Shown here: one piece after another, positions 10,735-21,585 of the stretch
Layout: each line of letters begins with the position of its first letter
Numbering within the stretch: position 1 is the stretch's first letter
Assembly (NCBI RefSeq): GCF_003369915.1
Contig: NC_046676.1
Location: 20,814,001-20,878,000, forward strand
DNA from: Drosophila miranda
Lineage: Eukaryota > Arthropoda > Insecta > Diptera > Drosophilidae
Length of the DNA stretch: 64,000 nucleotides
Direction of reading: 5' to 3'
Position numbers and translations under genes: made by a program
The notes under the pieces: model-generated
Database searches by the model: none
What the model was told of the DNA's origin: nothing
Seen by the model: the letters and a program-made list of their open reading frames with translations, nothing else

Positions 10735-10887
10735 TTATTTTCCGAATATTGATGGTCCCAGTTTGAAAATTAACGGCCTTTGACTGGCACGGCCATTAAT
10801 CGGGGAAGCACTGGAGGAGTCACCGTCAACCGCTCCAGCAATATAAAATGCTCCTAAATAATAAGTGAAGCATAATATATATTTCAT
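10735..10887 (-). CDS. Candidate small secreted, possibly amidated peptide precursor
   Basis: The frame starting at the ATG at 10887 gives 50 residues: a lysine near the start, a hydrophobic stretch (YILCFTYYLGAFYIAGAV) fitting a signal peptide, then a short polar part ending in FKLGPSIFGK and a stop. Gly-Lys at the very end is the usual layout for an alpha-amidated peptide, and SIFGK matches the end of the insect SIFamide peptide before its cleavage site. The rest does not match the SIFamide precursor, so this is resemblance, not identification. The same frame extends upstream to 10986, but the inner ATG gives the better signal peptide. No convincing poly(A) signal was seen. It lies on the same strand as the other small secreted genes. 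Confidence 0.35.
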   Translation of the reverse strand: MKYILCFTYYLGAFYIAGAVDGDSSSASPINGRASQRPLIFKLGPSIFGK

Positions 10888-10889
10888 AT

Positions 10890-11530
10890 ATTTTTTATTG
10901 CCATCCATTTGGTGTTTACTGCTAGTCCTGCCAGACTTTTCGAACCTGCAAATTGCTGGTGAATTGCTGCTAAAATACTCGTGCATGTAAGGACATGATA
11001 GTCAATGACTGAATTTTTATTGATTTGGTAAGTTTTGGAGTTATCTTTAATGTGGCGCGCACACTCCAAACCACAGTGGTGCTCTGGCCCCACCAAAATG
11101 TCAAGTTTGTTCAAGGAAAATATTTACAAACCGGCACCTTGGCACTTTAAAGGATGCTCCAAAGCACACAACAGCCAAAGAGAGGAAAAGCTGAAACACA
11201 GATCGAAGTAAACGAATGTAAATAGAAGGTTCGCTTCACCCAGACAGGGTGAGTTTCTTGTTGGCTTTTTTAAAGGATTTCCATTTTGAATAAGATTTCG
11301 GGGGTGGACACGAGACACGGGACACGGAACGTCAAGATGCCAACTCCAAATTCAAAGAAGTGACAAAAAAGTTTGAAGGTGAAGTGCGTGAGCTTCACTT
11401 AGCGCTCAAGATACTGGCCCACTTGGCTTTGATAAGCGTCAACACCTTTCCATAAGACCAGGACACCGGGCAGCAGGCAGCAGGCACCAGGCACCAGGAC
11501 GAAATTTCAAACTGCAACATTCGAATGTGT
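10890..11530. other. No gene seen
   Basis: About 640 bases with only short frames lacking support on either strand. The upstream region of the peptide candidate is included; a weak TCAGT initiator-like site is present on its strand. Confidence 0.4.
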
Positions 11531-11531
11531 T

Positions 11532-11537
11532 TTTATT
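11532..11537 (-). promoter_or_regulatory. Poly(A) signal for the candidate gene at 11588
   Basis: AATAAA on the minus strand, about 50 bases beyond the stop at 11588. Confidence 0.4.
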
Positions 11538-11587
11538 GACGCGCCGCTTGAGGGGGTCCGGATGTGTTGTCCTTTGGGCTTTCCATT

Positions 11588-11794
11588 CTAATATCCGCCG
11601 GTGATAAGTTGAATTATTGACAAGACTCTGGCAGTGGGAGCTTCGGGCGTTGTCCGGCCCTCGTTGATGGCGTTGGCGTTGGCGTTGGCGATGTCCTTCT
11701 CAGTTTTCCTGTTGGCGACGGCGTCCGCCTGTTCGCTCCCCGCGCTGGCCGTTGATTTGATTTTGGTCCTTGGGGTTTCGTTTGCCGGCCGCAT
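11588..11794 (-). CDS. Candidate small gene or last exon, 68 codons
   Basis: The frame begins with ATG directly after a plausible 3' splice site (GACTTCTTTAG then ATG) and ends in TAG about 50 bases before an AATAAA. The product is polar and alanine/asparagine-rich, with an ANANANA run from a short GCCAAC repeat, and ends LSIIQLITGGY. No domain is recognised. The acceptor, open frame and poly(A) signal together suggest a real terminal exon, but an upstream exon was not found. It could also be chance. Confidence 0.35.
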   Translation of the reverse strand: MRPANETPRTKIKSTASAGSEQADAVANRKTEKDIANANANAINEGRTTPEAPTARVLSIIQLITGGY

Positions 11795-11799
11795 CTAAA

Positions 11800-14700
11800 G
11801 AAGTCTTGATATCATTTATCTAATAATATTATTTGTGCTTGCTTCAGACTTTTATCGACTTTAATTTATGCTGATTGACATAGTTAAATTTCCTTGCTGG
11901 AACTGTGCATCCCTACAGGACGAGTGTATGGGCATATGGGTCTTGGAGTGGGACTATAATTACCTTTTGTACTCCTGAAGAACCCTATAAGAAGGTAATA
12001 ATCTAGGAAAACATTATTTAAAATCAATTTGCTAGACGGCCCAAGGCACTCAGACACACCATTTACATAAAACGTATCCTAAACTAATTGAAAGCGGCCC
12101 AACATTTGGCCGCACGCATATATCATAAATGTCGGGCCATTAGACCGAATGACATCCTCAGACGCTGGCCAAAGTGCGAGACTGCGTGTCGTATGTAAAT
12201 TAATACAAATAGAGAAACGGGTACATTTGGCGAGAGGAGCAGACATGCAAAGGACATCAAAAGGGCACACGCAAGAGTTCGAGGACGAGGACGAGGACGA
12301 GTCCGAGTCCGGGTTCGGGCCCTCAAGTGCTAATAAACTACATGCATATTCCTTCCGAATGCGCGTTAATAATTTATGTGGGCTAATAGACGCCAGGATA
12401 AACATCATATGCAGGCCATCCATATCCCTCTGCTCTATCTATCTAAGTATCTGGATATCAATGGTAGCTGAAAGCTGAAAGGCTGGGGAGGGTGTCGCTG
12501 CCCGCCGAGTCTCTGTCAACGTCAACCCTTTTTTTTTTGTTAGTTTCAGCCGTAAATTTATGGGACGTTGTGTCTTTGACCACCAGCCACACCATCGTTT
12601 ATTGTGTATATTTATATGGAGGGCCCTGCGATGGATATCGGGGCAGGCGATACATTTCGTATTAGCTGGGCAAACAGTGGCCCCTGCTTCTTACCAATTT
12701 GTTTGCTTGTTTGCATATCATCGTGGTGCCACACACACACGAAATGTCCTTCCATTGTCTCTGAAATTTAATTAACAAAAGGGTCAATTGTCGCGTGTGG
12801 GCGGCGACCTTTTGCCTCCCTCCTCTCAGTCGTATTCGTATTGTAGGGCTGCACGGGCTGGGGGACTCTCCTCTCTTTGTCAGCAAACAATATTTTTGAT
12901 TAATTTATGAATATTCGTGTGAAATTCCCTGTGTTTTCTATTTATTTATGCCTGCATGGATCAACATTGCGTGCTGCCCATAAAAGTTCAAGTTTAATGA
13001 GAGGAATTGTTAGTAATTATACTTTTATCGTCCATAATTGTTATATAAAGATAAAGTAAGGTGCTTTGCAACTAATTGTGGAACTCAAATTCGTTATTTT
13101 ATGGGGGTTTAATTATTTATGTACTGCCGCTTAAACAGCCCAGACCTGGCTAAATTCAGGCCGAACTAGGACCTAAAAATCCTCACTGTACAAAGGGTAT
13201 TGCAACAAAATCTGAGCCAACAGAACGGGGATACACTCGGCCCCTTAAACCCTCAAGGGTTTGTCATGTGATGCTGGCCAAACTATTTCCGAAATCAAAT
13301 TAGAAGTCAAGAACTATTTCCCACACATCTTTTGAATTGTCATGCCTCTGGGCAAGGCTGCTCTGCTCGTAGGTCCTTCGAAGTTGACAAAAGTTTCGCA
13401 TTCGTATAATAAAATCAATAAATGGCTTCTGAACTTTGCTTATTGCCTTTTTGTTTGGACTCTTTAAAGTTGTTGGAATTGAATTTTGATTTATTTGGGT
13501 CTTGCTGGGAGCTGGGTGCAGCACTCCTATCTGTGTTTATCTTTCCATTTAAGCACCTCCATGCGGTGTCTGGCCATGCATTTTTCATGACACCTTTTTA
13601 AGCCAAGCAGGTCCTGGCCATGCCGGAGTATAAGGATAATAGCTGGTTACTGTTATAGCAGCAAGGCACCTCAGCAACCGTCAGCAAACACTGCAGTCGC
13701 ATCCGACCAAGATTGTACTGGCAGCAGCCAGGCAGAGGATACACTCAACGAAGCTGTCGCCTGGACCTGTCCTGGACCAAAGCAGATGTAGCGGAGAGAG
13801 GGCAGGACATGAATAATAAATGCTCGAGCAACGTCCAGTTGGAATATGTGCTAAACTGTCAGTAATTGGAGACACGCCGAGCACTTAGCCATACACAGAC
13901 ATCTCACAGTCGATCCCCCTCTAAGAGCTACACACAACCGCAGCGAACCCTTCTCCTCTGGAATGAGCTTTCGCCACGGCAATTAACTTTACAAATCGCA
14001 TGTGAGTCTGTGATTAATTATTCCAAAACCGGACACACTCACACCCGCTCGAGCTCGCAAACCGGACAGTTAACCCATTTCGGCCTCGATGAGGGTTGCA
14101 CTAACAGCTGCAGAAGGGGTCGTTGTGTGCGGGGGTGTGTGCCCGAATTTTTGACATTTCACATTTTTGGAGCACATTTGATGAATGTTTGCTCATAAGG
14201 CGTAAATTGAAACTATTCTTGACCATTCTGGACCCGAAACTTGCCCATTTGACCACATGCCGCTTAGCACATGGGTCAGTGAGGCCCCCCACCACCTCTA
14301 CCCATCACACATGTGTTGCCCCAGAAAAGGGTTCTCCTTTCGGTTTGGTTTTCTTGCCGAGACGTGCCAAAGTTTTGCATTAATTTTGACTCGGTCAACA
14401 CTTCATTAATCACACCCCACTGGGGGCACGTACTCCAGCGTCTTGTGGTCAAGGACATGGGCGTGTGTGGGCCAAAAGTTTTATTAGATGCTTATCGCTA
14501 TATTGAAAATTGGATACCCGAGGTCCTTTCCCAATTAATTTACGAGTATATTCCCATTTAAAGGCACGCACACAGCATCCTGTTTGGAATCATCCCGTCC
14601 TCCCAGCCCTATTGTGTGTGGCATGCCTTATTCGAATATTCAAAATCCCTATTTTCACGGATCCCTACCTAGCTCTTGGTGAACAGCTGTTGGCCCATCT

Positions 14701-17700
14701 ACAACCAAAAAAAACAAGACAAAAAGGGGTAACTTGGGGTTGATGACCGTGACAGCACATCCCTTTAAGACCGAAGCAGATGATGCAGAGAAAGGAAACA
14801 AGGATTAGGCTGCATGCAGTATTCAAATCGACTCTGATTGTCGTGTATTACTTCTAAGAGCTAACTTCTGTTAAAGTGTTTCCCCCTGCCCTGCTTTTAA
14901 TTTTTAAGAAAAAAGTCAAAACAAACGCAAAAAAGTGCATTTAACAACTCAAAAAGTGGGAAATCTCATTTTGCCTGGAGTGGAAAAAGCGAGCAAAAAC
15001 TTATTTAAGCCTGTTTTAGTGTGTGTGTGTGTGTGTCTGAGGCAGCATCCTTCTGTATCCTTCATCATTTGCAGCTCCGTTTGTTCCTGCCGCCGCCGCT
15101 GCCGCTGCTGCTGATGATGAAGAGGTACTACAGCTGCAATGTGAACTCTGTGAGAGAAAAAAAAGAGAGATCCCCCGTCCCGTTTTACATGCAAAAACAA
15201 CAACTGCCTTGGGATGCCCCTTAGTTTTTCCAGTGGAGTGGCAAAAAGTTAATGGATTGTTAGCTTGCGGTTTCCTTGGTATCTGCAATTAAAACGCAAG
15301 GATACGGTGCTCCGTCTTCATGGAGGATCCTCCATCCTCACATCCCATTGTGCTTCGTTTGCAGTTAATGAAATGGTTATGAGTGTTTGTTACTTTGCAT
15401 CCACTAAATAATTGCCAAAGGGTAGGCATCTGCGGAATACGCGTATGCGAGTGTCTGCATTCACCGAAAAGTTTCAGTTACCGGCTGCTTCTCGCCCCAT
15501 GCCCAAGTCGCCAAACTTTTTTGCCGCACCAGATTTGGCCCGCTTGAAAAAATTAAACAAAATGTGATATTTTTTGCCTTTCGAGATTCTTTCTCTGTCC
15601 CTCACAGACCGTCGTACAACATATTACAGGCATCATTATGCAATAATCATATCACTCTAGAGGGTATGTTGTAGAAACCTACTTTGAAACTTTCTATCTT
15701 TAAGCTAAAGCTAACATAAGACTTTCATTGGGAGATGGGAAAGACCGTTCCTCCCAGAACAGTCTAACATTTAACATTTTTAATTCCTTTAAGGCATTCC
15801 ATTCCGATTGCTTTAACAGCGTATTCAAATTTATGGACATGTCATATTTGAATGGAACAAAAATCGATAGCCTACATTTGAAGCATCTCCAGGCAGGCAA
15901 AAAAAAGGAACCTGCGAGCTGGGAACAATACCCAAAGAACAAAGAAGGAAGTACAATAATTAAGGGCCCGAAATGGTTAACAACCCCCAATTCAGACGCT
16001 GAAGTTCTTGTACGATGCGCGATGTGCATGTACGAGTATGTTTTTTGTTTTGTCCTTTTTTAATGAAAGGGAAACGACTAAGCCAAATATGTGCTCCAGC
16101 TTCAGATGCTTGGATTTGGATCTAAAGAAAACTGTAAACTTCCTCGCGATTCAACACCCGCTAATATCAGCTGGCCAGCTCCTTCGTTTCCAAATAAATC
16201 CCAGGCTTTCCAGGTCCCATTACACCATAATATATGAATGGCAAATTATGAAGCAAACAAAGTCACGTGCCCTGTTCCGTCAACATGTGAGCTTTATAAT
16301 GAAACTGCCGGGAGCACTCCTCTTTTCAGAATGTCACTGAGCTGAGCTTCGCTTCGCTTCGTCCTTGTCGGTTTCTCGTCTGCTTGCCCATTCAGGTCAG
16401 AAAAGGATTTTTGGGTCTCCGGTCACGCCAGACGCATATGCTAATTAGGCAATTAATATTTGTGGGCGAGACAACTTAATTTATTTACCAAGAAAGCATA
16501 TTTTCTTGTATGAAATGTGATATTGGTCCTTGGTTGTCCCTGGTCCCTGGTCCTTTTTCACTTCCATTTGAAGTTTCGAGCGTGAGTGTGTGCGTCATGC
16601 GGTAAGACAATAAACTTATCACATGTTACCCATTGCTCGGGGCCAAAAACTTTTGCAGCCAGTTTGATTTGCGGTCGTCCCGGCTTTGTTCTGTATACTC
16701 CTGTGTCCCCACTCCTGAGCCTCCGCCTGTCAGGCCACTGATATGCGACTCAGGCTCTGGTCCTATATCGCATGTTATTTAAGTATTTCATCAACTTTCG
16801 ATGCACAGTCAGCAATAATATTGTCTTAGACACATTCTCGACTGCAAATCTAGGAGAGGAGAGGCGAGGCGAGGCTCGGGTCTGCTTTGCGGTCACAGCC
16901 GGTCGGTCGGCTTAGTCGAGCATATATAGAGTGGGGCGGGCTCCTTCAAGACGGGTGAGAGAAGTGCATATAGAAACTCGAGCTTCTGTATCTCGGGGCG
17001 ACATTTGTCAGACGCCAGCTAAAGTAAAATGAGTTGAGATGGGCTGCGGCTGCGGCTGCGGCTTTCTGACAGATTTCATTAAGTTTATTTGCCCGAATGG
17101 GACAGCCAAGTGGGCAGCCGGGCCACATGATACACGGCATAAATAATTCCCATTCGTTTTACTGGGATATGTCTTGTGTTTTCTTAAAAAACCTCCTACC
17201 TGTGTCGATTTTTCAACACTGTCTTTATGGTTTCACAGACGTAAGTTAATCGAAAGTTAAATAACTCTGAGCTGAGCTCCCAACGTCCTTCTTCCACAGC
17301 CACAGTACCCAAAAATCGTCCACCCACCGCTAAACGGAAAACTTTTCGCGTCGGCCAAGACGAAAAGTTTGGCTTGCGTATGCGTAATGTGGCAGTAAGT
17401 GTTGGGCTCGATTAAAAGAGCATTTTATACATTCTGCACTCTGCTCCTTTCTGGAACTGGAGCGTATGCCTCGGCTCGTCAATGTGAAGATATAATTTCA
17501 TATTATCATCACTTTGTGACGCTACAAAAAATGTAATTAAAACACAAATAAACTTATTTCTAAAAACTGCTTAAATAAATAGAAATAGAAATTGAATGCT
17601 CTGCAGTCAACAAAAAAACAAACGAATAAACAGCCATAGAGCTTACAAACAAAAACGGAAATAAACATTGCAAAAAGTTTTGTGGCGTTCTTTTTGCAGA

Positions 17701-19980
17701 TCTTTTTTCTAGCGGCATTCGCGCACTTCAGCTCAAGTATGCGGTCCTTATTTACATAGCCTTTCTGTTATATTTTTCAACTGTTAGTATATAAATTTTC
17801 ACCAGAAGCCTGCCCCGACCAAAGTCAAAAGTACTTGGAGCGTGCCGTACCCTCCCCCCCTTGAGTATGTTTGCGCTTACGTTCCGGTGACTTTTCTACA
17901 AGGCTTCAAAGATGGATTTTATGCGCGAACCGGTTAGTCCTGGCTAAGGCTCATTGTCCAGTTGACAAGTGGCACGTGTGACAACGAAAACAAACAAACT
18001 ATTCGGGGCTGACCCCTGCTGCCAGGACTGACCACTGCTACAAATTCCGACAATGGGCACATTAATAGGATATCATAAGTGTTGACCAATTTGTACTCGT
18101 GCTTTCATGTTTTTCAATTTTACGCAACATTAAAGTTGACCTAAGGTCATTTAATAACCGGCTCAGTCCGTGCTGCGATAGGAAACCAGTTTCAATACCC
18201 ATTCCCATTCCCATTCGCCCTTGCCTTTGGCCTTGCACACAATGCAACCACCAAGGCGGGGAGGCGTCACTCGAAAACTGCTCCTGGACAGGGGTCAGGG
18301 ATGATGCCAATTGGTTGCCTGACATTTTGTTTTGCGGCTCGTGCTCACATTTTCCAATTTGTGGAGGGGCAAATGCAACACTTGACATGTGCATGAGCCC
18401 TGAGCGATGTTTGGGGTGTTGCATCCAGACAGAGTGCATGCCAGACGGGGGGGGGCTGACTCCACTTTGGCATATGCATGTTGGCTGACAGGTCTCTATA
18501 GTCTATATAGACAAGAGTTGTGTACCTATTTGGTTGAAATATAATAACTTAAAGTTACACATTCGATTAGGCACACCCCTCTCTCTCTCACCCTCTTCTA
18601 CTTTACCCCTCGCCTCGCACCAGCACTTCTGTCTGTGCATCCTTTCGCTTGATTACAAAGATTACAAAGCCCCACAAAAACACCTCCTTGCTCCTGTCCG
18701 CCTCCAACAAAGCGCCTTTTGTGCCCCAAAATTTGGTTTGCTGCCAAAGCAACAATAGCAAAATCGTTGCCTACTCGCGGGGGTTGTCAACAGTCGACAT
18801 TCAACATGCTCCTGACAAGAATTACATCTGAAAGCCAAAAATAAAATTGATGATTTTTGTTTTTCCTCGAACACTCCGAGCACTTGAATGCTAGTCGGTA
18901 GTGTGGAACGGAACTCCAAAGATCTTTAGATTATTAAAAATGTTGCACTGGCAGGACGACAGCACTCCTACTAGAAAATGTTGACGTTTCGTAAATTAAA
19001 GTGACTTGTCGCCTCACGGCTTTCATTTTACTTTTGGCTTTTACTCCTGGCACCTCGTGAATGCACAAATTATAAAAAAAAGAGGAACGAAAAGCGAAAG
19101 TGTTCTTAGATTCGAGTCCAAATAGTCGCATCTTGTGGCTTTCGGAGATGCTGGCGTTAATCAGCAGTCCTTGCAGGGCCCACAGAATCTCCAAAATCGT
19201 TGCTTCCTCTTCGGGAATGCCCATTAACACCCGGTGGACATGCTCAACCAATTCCATCATTTGATAAAAAGCTCGCCCCCTGGAGTTTTCCATTGTCCAC
19301 TAGGCGAGATTGTCACTTCTTTTCAGTTATCTACCTACCGGCCCATTATGCATGCTCTCTCTCGTTTTTTTTTCCCACCCAAAGGATATTCTATTCAGCT
19401 AAGTACTAGGCCATGTTTCAGTTTAGTTTAACTGACCCCAAGGACTTATATTAAAATATAGTATAATATATACAGCAATAAACACACTATAATCCACATT
19501 TCTACTTAGTTTTTTTGTCGTGCGTGTACTTTTTCCACAATTTAAAATCGATAAAAGTATAAAATATCGATACCAGAAAAAATCACTTCTTGTAACGAAA
19601 ACTTTTATGTGATTTTTATCGTCACACTCTCTAGCCCTCTAGCGGTAGTCCTTCGAGGCAGGAGATTCCGTTGTATCCATGCGCGCCCCTGTTTTCGTTT
19701 TCGTTATATCCCAGCCCTCTAGACCTCTGGCGGTAGTCCTGCGAAGCAGAATATCCCGTTATATCCCTGCCGCGCCACTTTTTTCGTGTCGTGTCGATGG
19801 TCACGTATTCTACATGTCCTACAATTTTCAAAGCACGGAGAGAACTTGATCTATCATAGTACCTAAAACGGTACTTTGTACCCAAATATATTACGTTTTC
19901 CCGCGGACCAAATCACTTATTTGCACCTATATTTATTCATATTTGTTCAGCTTATTCGACTTTTCCGTATGGCACACTAG
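11800..19980. other. Long region without a supported gene
   Basis: About 8.2 kb. Frames up to about 130 codons are present, but none shows a recognisable domain, a splice pair and a poly(A) signal together. Simple repeats include GT (15,019-15,037) and CCGCTG-type triplets (15,091-15,112). A 119-codon frame at 18,934-19,293 (-) has an ordinary composition but no further support. The region could be intergenic or an intron of a gene reaching outside the window. Confidence 0.45.
19633..19790. repeat. Diverged direct repeat, two copies of about 75 bp
   Basis: A block starting CCTCTAG/CCTCTGG then CGGTAGTCCT, with CGTTRTATCC in the middle and ending TTTTCGT, occurs at about 19,633-19,705 and again at about 19,717-19,788 with several differences. 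Its origin is unknown. Confidence 0.55.
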
Positions 19981-19987
19981 TTTTCCC

Positions 19988-21307
19988 TTAAGGGTGACCT
20001 ACGGATACAATTAGTAGAGCTGATACCACCAATGATAGAGTCACCTGCTGGGCCCCAGCGCCATTACAGCCGAGATTGTTTAAGCTGATGACATATTGGG
20101 CTTCGTCGGGCGTCTGGCATTCCGGATCAGTGCACGAGATCTCTCCAAAACTTTGAGCTTGCACGGAAAAGAATAAAGGGGGACACGGCTCAAAGTCATA
20201 GCCAGTGCAGGCATCGGTCAGATCGTAGCTATACGATCCCAAGGCCGTTGACTCGCAGCTCTCCCCATCCCTCAGTGGGGCGCTTAGATTTCGGAACGGC
20301 AGTGCAAGACTCCGTGACGTGCAGACTGTAAACGTTATTGATGATATTGGTGATATTTTGAGGTAGCGCATGCTCTGCCTGACCGGCAGGTAGAGCGAAT
20401 CCAGTCTGTAGAAATTAATGCTGCCCAAACGCTCAAATTGCTTCAGAGAGTTCATGCCAAACTCACTTATGGCTCCGTTGGAATAGCAACGTGGATTGGA
20501 AAGGCGACGGGGAACTGCAAATAACATAAGACATAGGTGAAATGTTGTCCAATGTGAGGCCAAGAGATGCCAAGCTCTTACCCTGCCGAATGCGTGTAAT
20601 GACAGGGTCGCCACACAGCTCGGGTGACTTTTCAGTGTTCAAAACAAACAAATCTTTACTGGGGTCTTGCACAAAGTCGTGGAACCTCACTAGAGCCCCA
20701 CCGCCGTAGTAAATGAAATGCAGGTTCGGAAGACTCTGCCCGAGACGCTCTATATAACTTTGGCAGTAGTCGTAGTCGCGCTCATTCACAAAGGATGTGG
20801 GACTTGGGATTAGCAGAGCAATTAGTGAACGTCCGCCAAGATTGTCAGCGACTCGATCCTCTTCCAGTAGATCCTCCACTCTGTTGCTTAACGTATTCAG
20901 GATGAGCGGAAGATTGAATCCAGGCGGGTCTGAGATGCCAATAATAGTAAGTCATACGATTCTGTGTACGAGAACTTACGCCAGTAGTGCGATGTGGAAT
21001 TCCATTCTTCATACACATTGATAATGTAGTCCGTGGTGTTAACAAGGACCGAGGCATCGGAAGCTGCAAAAAGGGTTACCTTGCTGGCATAGGGATGTAT
21101 GTTGATGCCCTGGAGTACATACCTACAACGAATTATTCAATCAAAATCACACAATGAAGGAATCCCAGTAAAGAAAAACTTACGCCACGTAGTCCACCAC
21201 CCAATTGTAGGGCCAATATGTGTCGACAAACACATAGATATCTGTGGTTACTGTTGTCATATTGGAAACATCGGACCATTGCTGAAACGGAAAGAAGTCC
21301 ATTATCG
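19988..21307 (-). CDS. Duplicated 3' cassette of the VWA-like gene (gene B), lacking a first exon
   Basis: Exons are 21307-21184, 21122-20980, 20929-20582 and 20514-19988. Each has the same phase as exons 2-5 of the gene at 21,586-24,478, and the second has the identical length (143). The product is a diverged paralogue: IYVFVDTYWPYNWVVDYV begins the VWA-like segment, FIYYGGG and CTSRS blocks are shared, and the C terminus is hydrophobic (LSLVVSALLIVSVG), fitting a GPI signal. Exon 2 opens with two bases to be joined to an upstream codon, as in its paralogue. No exon encoding a signal peptide is visible in the 280 bases up to the neighbour's stop. Translation could start at the ATG at 21302 (378 residues, no signal peptide), or the cassette could be spliced to the neighbour's exon 1. 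An AATAAA lies near 19,930-19,937. Confidence 0.65.
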
Positions 21308-21585
21308 CTGAAAATGAAACAAAGAACAATAAACTTTGATTAGTTTCGCTGCCTGTAAGGGGCCTAACTATCGGGAACCACTGTTGAAATAAAAGGGGTG
21401 TGCATAGTTCTAGTTGGGGACTTTATTCTATTTCACTGGAACATACAACTAATGTTTAAAAAACGTATAGGATTAATGTAAAACGACACAATAATTAACC
21501 CCACGGTTAGGGACGGGAAGGTATATGTATTTTGAACTCTGCGACTGCACCACAGTACTACTGCACTACTGTACCACTAATGCAA
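21308..21585. other. Spacer between the two paralogous cassettes, with a poly(A) signal
   Basis: Holds AATAAA on the minus strand at 21,427-21,422, about 160 bases after the stop of the upstream gene. No signal-peptide exon or clear promoter for the downstream cassette was found in it. Confidence 0.5.

Noticed and set aside
18934-19293. 119-codon minus-strand frame (start MENSRGRAFYQMMELVEHV)
   Set aside because: Ordinary composition but no signal peptide, domain, splice partner or poly(A) signal; left as unsupported.
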